This document shows positions 48,561 to 57,121 of a DNA stretch of 64,000 nucleotides, in pieces; the first letter of the stretch is position 1; each line of letters opens with the position of its first letter. The notes under the pieces were generated by a model. That model did no database searches, was not told the DNA's origin, and saw only the letters and a list, made by a program, of their open reading frames with translations. The DNA is from Halorubrum rubrum (lineage in GTDB: Archaea; Halobacteriota; Halobacteria; Halobacteriales; Haloferacaceae). The position numbers and the translations under genes are program-made. Where the stretch lies: positions 124,001 to 188,000 of the forward strand of contig NZ_JANHDM010000003.1 of NCBI RefSeq assembly GCF_024494685.1. The letters run 5' to 3'.

Positions 48561-48950
48561 TCATCCGAGCAGCCGCCGGACCGCGTCGACCGCGGCCGAC
48601 AGGCCGCTCCAGCCGGCACCGACGAGACCCGCGAGGCGGACCTCCGCGGGGGCGACGCCGAGCCGACGCGCGAGCGGACCGGGGCGCGCGGTCGACCCGA
48701 GCACGAGGACGGTCCGCCCCCGGACGCGGATCTCGGTCGTGAGACCGGTCGCGAGCAGAAACCGCGTCGGGCCGGTCGTCTCCAGCCCGTTCGGAAGGCG
48801 ACGGGCTAGCCGGAGCGCCGCCAACGCCGTCGGTACCTCCACGAAGACGCGGTCGCCGGTCGCCCGGACCTCCATCCGGACGCCGTCGATCGCGAGGCTG
48901 AGGTCGTCGGTGGTGATCGAGAGCGGGGCCGACGCGTCACTCCCGTTCAC
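48561..48950 (-). CDS. Small haloarchaeal protein of unknown function
   Basis: 129 residues, GTG start at 48950 inside the end of the upstream gene (14-bp overlap), which supports coupled translation. The sequence alternates strands (LSLAIDGVRMEVRATGDRVFVEVPTAL, TRFLLATGLTTEIRVRGRTVLVLG) and ends in a hydrophobic, Gly-rich helix (LAGLVGAGWSGLSAAV). No family is recognised. With the small acidic upstream protein it forms a two-gene operon. Confidence 0.72.
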   Translation of the reverse strand: MNGSDASAPLSITTDDLSLAIDGVRMEVRATGDRVFVEVPTALAALRLARRLPNGLETTGPTRFLLATGLTTEIRVRGRTVLVLGSTARPGPLARRLGVAPAEVRLAGLVGAGWSGLSAAVDAVRRLLG

Positions 48951-49158
48951 GGGTCGTGACCCGAACGGTGCCGTCGAGCCGCCAGCTGGCGTGCTCGACG
49001 TCGTCTCCGGTACCGCTCGGGACGTCGACGGTCATGTCGTCGAACTCGTAGATTATCTCCGCGTTTCGGCCGGTGAGGCGGTCGTACAGCCCGATCGCCA
49101 GATCCGGCCAGCTCGTCGTCTCGTCGATCCGTTCTTCGGGGTCTTCTGCGTCGCTCAT
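48937..49158 (-). CDS. Small acidic haloarchaeal protein
   Basis: 73 residues from ATG 49158, with a box A (catataattatag, 49185-49197, minus strand) about 30 bp upstream. The body, DLAIGLYDRLTGRNAEIIYEFDDMTVDVPSGTGDDVEHASWRLDGTVRV, is a compact mixed fold resembling small conserved haloarchaeal proteins of unknown role. It overlaps the next gene by 14 bp. The pair may interact, but no function can be given. Confidence 0.75.
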   Translation of the reverse strand: MSDAEDPEERIDETTSWPDLAIGLYDRLTGRNAEIIYEFDDMTVDVPSGTGDDVEHASWRLDGTVRVTTRERE

Positions 49159-49269
49159 GAGATCGAAGGTACGTGCTCGATCGACATATAATTATAGATT
49201 TTTGAAATTTCACGTGACGGACGGGCCCGATCACGGTTCGTTTTTTATCGCTCCCGCACCAGACGACGT

Positions 49270-49356
49270 ATGCGTCTCACGCCCGCCACGATCGAGCACC
49301 GCACACGACGACAGGAACGTCCCGCGGACGACGGCCGGGGGGCCGTGAATCGATGA
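49270..49356 (+). CDS. Possible 28-residue leader peptide before the EamA gene
   Basis: ATG 49270 lies about 24 bp after a box A (ttttttatcg at 49241-49250), the leaderless position. The frame MRLTPATIEHRTRRQ... is 28 codons long and its TGA overlaps the ATG of the EamA gene (ATGA at 49353-49356). The EamA gene itself has no closer promoter. This could be an upstream ORF coupling translation. It may also simply be a 5' leader; coding is not proven. Confidence 0.4.
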   Translation: MRLTPATIEHRTRRQERPADDGRGAVNR

Positions 49357-49766
49357 ACCAGGTCGTCGTCCTCGCGCTGGTGGGCGCGATCGCGTGGGGA
49401 TTCTGGGCGCTGTTCGCCGACGTGGCGACCCGGTCGATGCCACCCGAAGTCGCGATGATAGTCTCCTACTCGGTCGCCATCGCCGTCGCCGGAGTCTACG
49501 TCTGGTATCGCGGGACGGCGTTCCTGGGCAACGACCCGACCGCGCTCTGGTTCGCGGGGCTCGCCGGCGTCGCCTCCGGCGTCGGGGCGGTCGCCTACTA
49601 CGCGGCACTCCAGGTCGGCTCCGCGGGGATCGCGACGACGATCACGGCGATGTACTTCGTCGTCGCCGCGGCGCTCGGCTTCCTCGTCTTCGGCAACGCG
49701 CCGGAGATCAGCGACCTGGCGGGGATCGCCGCGGCCGTCGTCGCGGTCGCGCTGATCGCGTACTGA
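49353..49766 (+). CDS. EamA-family transporter, half-size
   Basis: 137 residues with five hydrophobic helices, one EamA repeat (IAWGFWALFADVATRSMPPEVAMIVSYSVAIAVAGVY). Full-length EamA/DMT exporters have two such repeats, so this half-size protein probably works as a dimer, like SMR-type exporters. GNAPEISDLAGIAAAVVAVALIAY is the typical last helix. Its substrate, a metabolite or drug, is unknown. It may be translationally coupled to a short upstream frame. Confidence 0.88.
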   Translation: MNQVVVLALVGAIAWGFWALFADVATRSMPPEVAMIVSYSVAIAVAGVYVWYRGTAFLGNDPTALWFAGLAGVASGVGAVAYYAALQVGSAGIATTITAMYFVVAAALGFLVFGNAPEISDLAGIAAAVVAVALIAY

Positions 49767-49814
49767 TCGGCCTTTGTCTCGCCGGACGTCGCCGGCCCGA
49801 ACCCCGGACCGCCC

Positions 49815-50804
49815 TCACGTCCGGGTCAGCCGGACGTCGAGACAGACGTTGTACTCGTGGGGCGCGTACGACCGGACGACACGCTCGGTCTCGACGGCGA
49901 CGTCGTAGGCGTCGCCCGCGGCCGCGCGGATCGCCCGCTCGCCGGGGCCGAACGGGTCGTCCTCGTGTTGGATGTCGTAGTAGTGGACCACGCAGTCGTC
50001 GCCCGCGAGCGACACGGCGGTGTCGAGAAACGCGTCGGCGGAGTGCGGGAGGTTCATCACGAGGCGGTCGGCCGACTCGGCGTACGCCGCGGTCGTCTCC
50101 CGGACGTCGCCGGCGACCGCGGTCACCCGGTCGGTCACCCCGTTGCGCTCGGCGTTCTCCTCGAGGTACGCGATCGCCGTCTCGTTGAGGTCGCAGGCGA
50201 CGACGTCCGCGCCGCGAGTCGCCATCGGGACCGCGTACGGGCCGACGCCCGCGAACATGTCGACGACCGACTCGCCGGGGTCGACCCGCTCGATCACCCG
50301 GTGGCGCTCGGTGGCGAGCCGCGGGGAGAAGTACACCTCGGCGACGTCGAGCGCGAACTCGTGGCCGTACTCGCGGTGGACCGTCTCGGTGCCGTTTCCC
50401 GCGAGCACGTCCCACGCGCGGACGCGAAGCTCCCCCTCGATCGGCGACGCGCGGTTGAGGACGGTCGCGCAGGGGAGGTCGGAGGCCATCACGGCGTCGG
50501 CGATCTCGCGGGTGCGCTCGTCGTCGTCCTCGTCGAGGATGACGATGTCGCCGAGCCGCTCCAGCGACGGCTCGTAGCCGAGCAGGTCCGCGGGCGTCCG
50601 CGGCCGGTCACGCTCGGCCGCATCGCGCTCGACGATCCGGTCGGCGAGGTCGGCGGGGACGGCCGACGGGTCGACCACGGGGACGTAGATGGTCCCGTCG
50701 TCGACGGCGATCTCGTGGTCGCCGTCGAGGAGGTCGGCGTCGGCGAGCCGCGCGCGGACGGCCTCGCCGCGCTCGCGCTCGACGGCGACGCAGGGGACGC
50801 TCAT
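49815..50804 (-). CDS. trm5: tRNA (guanine37-N1)-methyltransferase Trm5
   Basis: 329 residues. It methylates G37 next to the anticodon, guarding the reading frame. The SAM site is VVDMFAGVGPYAVPMATRGADVVACDLNETAIAYLEENA (about 200-238), the catalytic block is DRLVMNLPHSADAFLD with the NLP motif, and the C-terminal HYYDIQHEDDPFG and YAPHEYNVCLDVRL are Trm5-specific. The N-terminal domain (TPADLLGYEPSLERLGDIVILD) is the D1/D2 region. Its size is typical. Confidence 0.94.
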   Translation of the reverse strand: MSVPCVAVERERGEAVRARLADADLLDGDHEIAVDDGTIYVPVVDPSAVPADLADRIVERDAAERDRPRTPADLLGYEPSLERLGDIVILDEDDDERTREIADAVMASDLPCATVLNRASPIEGELRVRAWDVLAGNGTETVHREYGHEFALDVAEVYFSPRLATERHRVIERVDPGESVVDMFAGVGPYAVPMATRGADVVACDLNETAIAYLEENAERNGVTDRVTAVAGDVRETTAAYAESADRLVMNLPHSADAFLDTAVSLAGDDCVVHYYDIQHEDDPFGPGERAIRAAAGDAYDVAVETERVVRSYAPHEYNVCLDVRLTRT

Positions 50805-50869
50805 TGCCGGACGGAGGAGGCCAGTCGGATAAAGCGTGACGCTTCGCGAGGGCGGACGCGGCGGAGGGA

Positions 50870-52084
50870 CTACGCCGTGGCGTCCGCCACCGCGGCCAGC
50901 AGGTCCTCGCCGTCGACGTCGTCGGGGACCGTCACGACGCGCTCCGCCGCGTCCGCGATCCGACCGCGGGCGTCCGTCCGGTCGCGGTCGGTCCCGTTCC
51001 CGCCGACCACGACCGTGACGTCGGCGCTCGCGGCCAGTTCGCGCGCCGCCGCCAGCGGCTCGTCGGTGACCCCGGCGAAGGGCGGGACGGTCACGACCCG
51101 CGCGCCCGCTCCCGCATTCGCGGCGGCGACGGCGGCCGCGTCGCCCTCGGGAACGACGCCGAGCGAGACCGCGTGGCCGGCGGCCGCGAGCCGCGCCACG
51201 ACCCGCGCCGCGTCCGGGCCCGTGCCGACGACGTGGACTCGGCGGGGATCGGCGTCCGACCGCGGGAAGGCGGTGACCGCGGGCGTCCCGGTCGCCAGAT
51301 TGCGGCCGACGAACGCCTCCGCGTCGAACGCGTCGCGGACCGCCTCGGCGTCGAGCACGTCCGCGGGCGGACCGTCGGCGCGGACCCGGCCGCCGGCGAG
51401 GACGACGATCCGGTCGCAGTAGCGGGCCGCCATGTCGAGGTCGTGGATCGCCGCGACCGCGGCGCGGCCGTCGTCCGCGATGTCGCGGACGAGCTCCATC
51501 GTCGCCACGGCGTGGTTGACGTCGAGGCTCGCGGTCGGCTCGTCGAGCAGCAGCGTCGGCGTCTCCTGGGCGAGCGCCCGCGCGAGGAGGACGCGCTGGC
51601 GCTCGCCGCCCGACACCTCGGTTATCGACCGGTCGGCGAACCGCTCGACGCCGGCGGCGGCCATCGCCTCGTCGACCGCGGCCGCGTCCTCGGCGCCGTG
51701 GCCGTCGAACCGCCCGAGGTACGGGGTTCGCCCCATCTCGACGACGTGGCGCACCCGGAAGTCGAAGGAGAGCCCCGTCTCCTGTGGCACGCTCGCCACG
51801 CGGCGGGCGACCTCGCGGGCGGAGAGTCCCGACGTGGCGTCGCCGTCGAGGCGAACCGTCCCGTCGTCGGGCTCGATCGCTCCCGTCATCGCCCGAAGAA
51901 CGGTCGTCTTCCCCGCGCCGTTCGGGCCGACGAGGGCGACGAGCGTCCCCGGCTCGACGGTCAGATCGACGCCGGAGACCGCCTCGAGATCGCCGAACGA
52001 GACGGCCAGGTCACGGACGGCGACGGGCGGGTCGCCTGAGGGGAAACGACCGGCGGCGTCGGCGGAGGCGGCGTCCCCGCTCAC
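50870..52084 (-). CDS. btuD: ABC transporter ATP-binding protein (BtuD-type) with C-terminal extension
   Basis: 404 residues, GTG start at 52084 overlapping the stop of the permease gene. Walker A GPNGAGKT is at 53-60, the signature is VSGGERQR, Walker B LLLDEPTASLD, and IHDLDMAARYCDRIVVL follows. It powers import of cobalamin or an iron chelate with the adjacent BtuC-type permease and BtuF-type binding protein. The last 140 residues (RVHVVGTGPDAARVVARLAAAGHAVSLGVV...) form a Rossmann-like extension that typical BtuD proteins lack. Confidence 0.93.
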   Translation of the reverse strand: MSGDAASADAAGRFPSGDPPVAVRDLAVSFGDLEAVSGVDLTVEPGTLVALVGPNGAGKTTVLRAMTGAIEPDDGTVRLDGDATSGLSAREVARRVASVPQETGLSFDFRVRHVVEMGRTPYLGRFDGHGAEDAAAVDEAMAAAGVERFADRSITEVSGGERQRVLLARALAQETPTLLLDEPTASLDVNHAVATMELVRDIADDGRAAVAAIHDLDMAARYCDRIVVLAGGRVRADGPPADVLDAEAVRDAFDAEAFVGRNLATGTPAVTAFPRSDADPRRVHVVGTGPDAARVVARLAAAGHAVSLGVVPEGDAAAVAAANAGAGARVVTVPPFAGVTDEPLAAARELAASADVTVVVGGNGTDRDRTDARGRIADAAERVVTVPDDVDGEDLLAAVADATA

Positions 52085-53223
52085 AGCTCGTACACCTCGC
52101 GGTTCATCAGCAGGTAGACGAAGAAGGGCGCGCCGACGGCGGCGGTGACGACGCCGACCGGGAGCTCCGCGGAGCCGGAGCGGGCGGCCGTGTCGGCGGC
52201 GACGAGGAAGGCCCCGCCCGAGAGCGCGGCGGTCGGGAGCAGCACGCGGTGGTCGGGACCGACGACGAGCCGGAGCATGTGCGGGACGATCAGCCCGACG
52301 AACCCGATTATCCCCGCGAACGCGACCCCCGCGGCCGTGATCAGCGCGCTCGTCGCGAGCAGTATCCGCTTCGTGCGCTCGACGTCGATCCCGACCCCGC
52401 GAGCCTCCTCCTCGCCCAGCAGCAGGACGTTGAGATCGCGGGAGTACGCCAGAAGCACCGCGAAGAGCGGCGGGACGACGAGCGCGGTGACCCCGACCTC
52501 GCTCCAGGCGGCCCCGGAGAGGTGCCCCATCAGCCACGCGACGATCCGCCGGAGCGACTCGCCGGCCTGTAACTGGAGGTACGAGATGACCGCGCCGAGG
52601 AACGTCTGGACGGCGACGCCCGCCAAGAGCAGCGTCGCGACCGGCGTCCGGCCGTGTCGCGTCGCGATGGCGTACACGCCGAACGCCGCGATCAGCGCGC
52701 CGACGAACGCGAACAGGCTCACGCCGGTCCCGTAGGAGACGCCGACGTCGACCGCGCCGAGAAGCGGGAGCGTCAGCGTCGTCGACAGCGCGGTCGGGAA
52801 GACGATGAACGCCACCGCGCCGACCGCCGCGCCCGAGGAGACGCCGATGATCGACGGGTCGGCCATCGGATTTCGGAAGAAGCCCTGCATCACGGTGCCC
52901 GCGGCCGCGAGCGAGAATCCCACGAGCGCCGCGAGCAGGATCCGCGGAAGCCTGACGAGCAACACGATCCGCCGATGGACGTCGTCGACGGGAAAGGCGA
53001 ACGGCGACCGGTAGGCGAACTCGACGCCGGGCAGCGCAAGCGGGCCCGCGCCCGTCGCGCCGAACTCCACGCCCGCGGGCACGACCGCCGCGTTCAAGAC
53101 GATCTTCGTCACCTCCGCGGGCGGGATCTGGACCGGCCCGATCCCGGCGCTGACGACGACGACGACCGCCAGTACGGCCGCTAGCGCGGTCGACCACGCC
53201 GTGGCCCGACGCCGGACTCGCAT
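52081..53223 (-). CDS. btuC: FecCD/BtuC-type ABC transporter permease
   Basis: 380 residues from ATG 53223, with nine or ten hydrophobic helices. The conserved blocks GVSSGAAVGAVAFIV, LLAGVAVQTFLGAVISYLQL and IIGFVGLIVPHMLRLVVGPDHRVLLPTAALSGGAFLVAADTAARS are those of the FecCD family that imports vitamin B12 or iron siderophores. Its stop overlaps the ATPase start (GTGA), so the two are coupled. Divergent from the binding-protein gene, with shared promoter DNA. Confidence 0.95.
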   Translation of the reverse strand: MRVRRRATAWSTALAAVLAVVVVVSAGIGPVQIPPAEVTKIVLNAAVVPAGVEFGATGAGPLALPGVEFAYRSPFAFPVDDVHRRIVLLVRLPRILLAALVGFSLAAAGTVMQGFFRNPMADPSIIGVSSGAAVGAVAFIVFPTALSTTLTLPLLGAVDVGVSYGTGVSLFAFVGALIAAFGVYAIATRHGRTPVATLLLAGVAVQTFLGAVISYLQLQAGESLRRIVAWLMGHLSGAAWSEVGVTALVVPPLFAVLLAYSRDLNVLLLGEEEARGVGIDVERTKRILLATSALITAAGVAFAGIIGFVGLIVPHMLRLVVGPDHRVLLPTAALSGGAFLVAADTAARSGSAELPVGVVTAAVGAPFFVYLLMNREVYEL

Positions 53224-53250
53224 TCGATAGGCAACAAAACTTGTAGTAGG

Positions 53251-53260
53251 TAAATACTTA
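53251..53260. promoter_or_regulatory. Shared divergent promoter of the btuCD and btuF genes
   Basis: The sequence taaatactta gives a box A on either strand (taaatac plus, taagtattta minus), centred about 31 bp from both ATG 53286 and ATG 53223. The whole 62-bp gap is AT-rich relative to the genes. A single regulator could control both directions. Confidence 0.6.
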
Positions 53261-53285
53261 TTGAACCGGGCGCGTCGATACACCG

Positions 53286-54383
53286 ATGCGAGACAGCTTC
53301 GCGGTCGCGGTCGCCCTGCTCGTGACGACGGCCCTCGTGGGCGGCGTCGCGGGCGGAGCGGCGGGCGCACAGCCGACGAGCGGGATCGGAGACGCCCCGG
53401 AGGTTCGCCAGACGGACGGCTCCGACGAGTGTTCGTTCCCGCTCACCGTGACCGACGCGACGGGAGAGGAGATCACCCTCGAGGAGCCGCCGGAGCGGAT
53501 CACGACGACGAATCCGTCGGCCGCACAGACGCTGTGGGAGATCGGCGCGCGCGACCGCGTCGTCGGCGTGACCCAGTACGCGGCGTACCTCGACGGGGCC
53601 GGAGAGAGAACGAACGTCTCCGCGGAGGGACTCGGCGTCGACACCGAGAAGGTCGTCGGAACCGATCCGGACCTGGTGTTGGCTCCGAACGCCTCCGCCG
53701 ACGACGTGGAGCCGCTCCGGAACGCCGGGATCACGGTGTATCACTTCCCGGAGGCGACCGACGTCGAGGACATCGCCGGGAAGACGACGACCGCCGGCCG
53801 GCTGGTCGGCGAGTGCGAGGCCGCCGCCGAGACCAACGCGGAGATGAACGCCGCGGTCGAGGAGACCCGCGACCGGACCGCGGACATCGACCGCCCGGCC
53901 GCGCTCTACCCGCTGGGGAGCGGGTACGTCGCCGCCGGGGACACCTTCATCGACGAGCTCATGACGATCGGCGGGGTCGAGAACGTCGCCGCCGCCGACC
54001 ACGAGGGGTACCCGCAGCTCTCGGCGGAGGTCGTCCTCGAGATGGACCCCGAACTCATCCTCGTCAACGGCCCCGACGCGCCGATCGTGAACGAGGAGCC
54101 GTACGCGAGCACGACCGCCGGACGGGAGGGGAACACGGTCGTGGTGGAGGTCCAGTGGCTGAACCAGCCTGCACCGCGCAGCGTGATCGAGGCGACCACG
54201 ACGATCGCGGACGCCGTCGAGGAGTACAACGCGGCACAGGAGAGCGATGACGGGAACGGGACCGCCGACGCCGACGACGGATCGGCGGAGACCGACGACG
54301 GCGTTCCCGGCTTCGGCGTCGTCGCCGCGGTCCTCGCCGTACTCGCGACGCTCGCCGTCGGCACGACTCGTCGGCGGCCGTAG
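53286..54383 (+). CDS. btuF: Substrate-binding protein of a B12/iron-chelate ABC transporter with PGF-CTERM anchor
   Basis: 365 residues. A signal peptide (residues 1-27) is followed by two lobes of a BtuF/FhuD-like domain: PLTVTDATGEEITLEEPPERITTTNPSAAQTLWEIGARDRVVGVT then EVVLEMDPELILVNG. Residues 318-340 are an acidic linker and the end GVPGFGVVAAVLAVLATLAV with RRRP is a PGF-CTERM signal, so archaeosortase would lipid-anchor the protein on the outer face. It hands substrate to BtuC/BtuD encoded divergently. B12 versus siderophore cannot be settled. Confidence 0.92.
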   Translation: MRDSFAVAVALLVTTALVGGVAGGAAGAQPTSGIGDAPEVRQTDGSDECSFPLTVTDATGEEITLEEPPERITTTNPSAAQTLWEIGARDRVVGVTQYAAYLDGAGERTNVSAEGLGVDTEKVVGTDPDLVLAPNASADDVEPLRNAGITVYHFPEATDVEDIAGKTTTAGRLVGECEAAAETNAEMNAAVEETRDRTADIDRPAALYPLGSGYVAAGDTFIDELMTIGGVENVAAADHEGYPQLSAEVVLEMDPELILVNGPDAPIVNEEPYASTTAGREGNTVVVEVQWLNQPAPRSVIEATTTIADAVEEYNAAQESDDGNGTADADDGSAETDDGVPGFGVVAAVLAVLATLAVGTTRRRP

Positions 54384-54411
54384 ATCGCCGTGACTCGTCG
54401 GCGGCCGTAGA
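54365..54411. repeat. 20-bp direct repeat at the end of the btuF-like gene
   Basis: gactcgtcggcggccgtaga occurs at 54365-54384 and again at 54392-54411. The first copy holds the last codons and TAG stop of the binding-protein gene; the second duplicates them. Confidence 0.7.
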
Positions 54412-54448
54412 CGGGGATCGGTTCGCGGAGCCGCGCCTCTCGATCGCC

Positions 54449-55675
54449 TCAGATCCCCTGTCCCATCAGGTGGCTCCGCAACACGTCGGGCGTCTTGAGT
54501 CCGGCGTCGGTGTTGAGGAGGACGACCGTCTCCTCGCCGTCGAAGTACCCGTCCTCCGCGAGTCCCCACGCGCCGGCGGGCGCGGCCCCGCCGGCCGCAC
54601 CCATCTCGATCACCTCGTTCTGGGCGACGGCGACCGCGCTCGCGAGGACGTCCTCGTCGTCGACGGTCACCGCGGTCCCGCCGCTCTCCTCGATCGCCTC
54701 CAGGGCCGCGCGGCCGCCCGCGGGATCGGGGATCTCCAGTTCGCCACAGATGGTGTCGGGCGTCGACCACGGCTCCGGCTCGTCGAGCCCGCGGTCGAGC
54801 GCGGCCGCGATCGGGGCACAACCGCTCGCCTGGGCCGCGACCAGCCGGGGAGGCGCGTCGATCGCGCCGATCCGCGCGAGCTCGGCGAAGCCCTTGTACA
54901 CGCCCGCGAGCACCTCGCCGGTGCCGGTCGGGACGACGACGACGTCGGGCGCGCCGCCGAGGTCGTCGACGAGCTCGAACGCGACCGTCTTCACCCCCTC
55001 GTGGCGGTAGGGGGTCGCGAACTCGTTCAGGTCGGTGTACTCGGTCTCCAGCTGGTCGTCGACGGCGGCGGCCGCGTCGGGGTAGCGACCCCCCACGACT
55101 CGCATGTCGCCGCCGTGGACGTTCGTCATCGCCTTGTTCGAGAACGCGCAGCGCGAGGGGACGAACGCGTACGAGCGCAGGCCCGCACGCCCGGCGTACG
55201 CCGCCATCGACTGCCCGGCGTTGCCGGGGCTCGCGCACGCGAGCGGCTCGACGTCACGGTCGCCCGCGACTCCCGCGACCGCCGTGAGCGCGACGGAGAG
55301 CCCCCGGTCGAGGACGGTCCCCGTCGGGTTCCGCCCCTCGTCTTTGACGTAGACGGATTCGACGTCGAGTTCCTCGGCCAGCCGATCGGTCGGGACGAGC
55401 GGCGTCGATCCCTCGCTCCCCGAGAGCGCGGCGGAGGCGGGAAACGGCAGGAGCGCGTCGAACCGCCAGTGGCCCGGCGCGGGGGTCCGGCCGGAGTCGT
55501 CCCCGCCGACCGAGGCCGCGTGCGCCCCGAACGGCGCGTCGGGATCGACCGACTCGTAGTCGTAGGTCGCCTCGACGCGGCCCGTCTCGTCCGGGAGCTC
55601 CGCCGGGTCCGCCGTCTCGTACACCCGACCGGACGCGCGACTCTCCAGCCCGCGGAACGTCTCCGTCGTCTCCAT
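54449..55675 (-). CDS. Threonine synthase-like protein lacking the PLP lysine
   Basis: 408 residues from ATG 55675. The fold is that of threonine synthase-type PLP enzymes: VKDEGRNPTG (110-119), CASPGNAGQSMAAYAGRAGL, VPSRCAFSNKAMTNVHGGDMRVV and VVVPTGTGEVLAGVYKGFAEL. However, the expected SFKDRG reads TVLDRG, with Leu122 where the Schiff-base lysine should be, and the glycine loop is atypical (GTGEVLAG). It may be a non-catalytic paralogue or use another chemistry. Calling it threonine synthase outright is unsafe. Confidence 0.85.
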   Translation of the reverse strand: METTETFRGLESRASGRVYETADPAELPDETGRVEATYDYESVDPDAPFGAHAASVGGDDSGRTPAPGHWRFDALLPFPASAALSGSEGSTPLVPTDRLAEELDVESVYVKDEGRNPTGTVLDRGLSVALTAVAGVAGDRDVEPLACASPGNAGQSMAAYAGRAGLRSYAFVPSRCAFSNKAMTNVHGGDMRVVGGRYPDAAAAVDDQLETEYTDLNEFATPYRHEGVKTVAFELVDDLGGAPDVVVVPTGTGEVLAGVYKGFAELARIGAIDAPPRLVAAQASGCAPIAAALDRGLDEPEPWSTPDTICGELEIPDPAGGRAALEAIEESGGTAVTVDDEDVLASAVAVAQNEVIEMGAAGGAAPAGAWGLAEDGYFDGEETVVLLNTDAGLKTPDVLRSHLMGQGI

Positions 55676-55804
55676 ACGCGACCTTGCGGCGGGCCCGACT
55701 AATCGCTTCGCTTCCCGAGCGGCCGGCAAACGGTCACCGGCACGGGACGTGGCGTTCGCTCCGTCGCGCGGCCGCTTATTACCCGCCGGCCCGATGCCGA
55801 ACGT

Positions 55805-57121
55805 ATGGACGCAGAAGCCATCGTCGTCGGCGGCGGACTCGCCGGGCTCGTCTCGGCGGCCCGGATCGCGGAGGCGGGCGCGGACGTGACGCTCCTCGAA
55901 CGCCGGCCGCGCGTCGGCGGCCGGGTTCGCTCCCGCGAGGTCGAGGGCTTCACGCTCGACCGGGGGTTTCAGGTGCTGTTCACGAGCTACCCGGCCGTGG
56001 CGCGCGAGCTCGACACGGACGCGCTCGATCTCCGGCGGTTCTCGCCCGGCGCGACGATCTGTCGGCCGGGATCGCGGGCCGTCCTCTCGGACCCGCTCCG
56101 CGAGCCGACCGCCGCGATCGAGTCCGCGCTCAACCGCGAGGTCCCCTTCTCCGATAAGCTCCGAACGCTCGCGCTCCGGTACGACCTCTCGAAGCGCGCG
56201 AACGACGAGTTCTTCGCGGACGACGGTCCCGACGCGTCGATACGCGACTACCTCGCGGACTGGGGCTTCTCGAGCGACTACGTCGCGAACTTCGTCGAGC
56301 CCTTCTACGGCGGGATCACGCTCGACCGGTCGCTGTCGACCTCGAAGGCCGTCTTCGAGTACACCTTCCGCGCGATGAGCCGCGGGACGATCGCGATCCC
56401 CGCCGGGGGGATGGCGGCGATCCCCGACCAGCTGGCCGAGCGCGCCAGGGACGCCGGCGTCGAGGTCCGCACCGGCGAGGACGTCGAGGCGATCGACGTC
56501 GGCTCCGGCGGGCGGTTCCGGCTCGGAGCCGGGGGGACCGCCGACGGCGCGCGCGTCGAACTCGCTGACGGTGAAACGCTCGACGCGGAGTGCGTCGTCG
56601 TCGCGACCACGCCGCCCGAGGCCCGGCGGCTGACCGGCGTCGGGTCGATCCCCGAGTCCGGCGTCCCCAACGTCACCGCGTGGTTCGCGCTCCCCGAGCG
56701 GTCGTCGTTCGCGACCGGGCGGCGGATCCTTCTCAACGCGGCCGGCGGGTCGCCGAACGCGGTCGTGCCGATCTCGGAGGTCGCAACCGAGTACGCGCCC
56801 CGGAACCGCCCGCTGCTCGCGGCGACGTTCCTCGGCGAGGCGGCGCTGGAGCGCGACGCCGACGACCTCCGTGAGAGCACCCGAGAGGCGCTCTCGGCGT
56901 GGTACCCCGAGCGCGGATTCGAGAGCCTCGAGACCGTCGCCGTCGATCGGATCCCCTTCGCGCAGTTCGCCCAGCCGCCGGGCGTCCACGCGACCCTTCC
57001 AGACCCGGACGATCCCGAGGGATCGGTGGTGCTCGCGGGCGAGTACACCGAGTGGTCGTCGATCCAGGGCGCGTTAGAAAGCGGGCGGGCCGCGGCGGAG
57101 ACGGCGAGCGAGTACCTCTAG
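55805..57121 (+). CDS. FAD-dependent amine-oxidase/phytoene-desaturase-like oxidoreductase
   Basis: 438 residues. The N-terminal dinucleotide fold is AIVVGGGLAGLVSAARIAEAGADVTLLERRPRVGGRVRS (5-43). FTLDRGFQVLFTSYPAV is typical of the carotenoid desaturase/protoporphyrinogen-oxidase group, and VVLAGEYTEWSSIQGALESGRAAAETA is the C-terminal FAD site. It probably desaturates or oxidises a lipid or carotenoid-like substrate at the membrane. Its TAG stop is shared with the convergent gene (CTAG). Confidence 0.9.
   Translation: MDAEAIVVGGGLAGLVSAARIAEAGADVTLLERRPRVGGRVRSREVEGFTLDRGFQVLFTSYPAVARELDTDALDLRRFSPGATICRPGSRAVLSDPLREPTAAIESALNREVPFSDKLRTLALRYDLSKRANDEFFADDGPDASIRDYLADWGFSSDYVANFVEPFYGGITLDRSLSTSKAVFEYTFRAMSRGTIAIPAGGMAAIPDQLAERARDAGVEVRTGEDVEAIDVGSGGRFRLGAGGTADGARVELADGETLDAECVVVATTPPEARRLTGVGSIPESGVPNVTAWFALPERSSFATGRRILLNAAGGSPNAVVPISEVATEYAPRNRPLLAATFLGEAALERDADDLRESTREALSAWYPERGFESLETVAVDRIPFAQFAQPPGVHATLPDPDDPEGSVVLAGEYTEWSSIQGALESGRAAAETASEYL

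Noticed and set aside
53224-53285. Cobalamin riboswitch upstream of the transporter genes
   Set aside because: The gap is only 62 bp and AT-rich with a shared box A; there is no room or conserved structure for a riboswitch, and these genes probably use leaderless or very short-leader transcripts.
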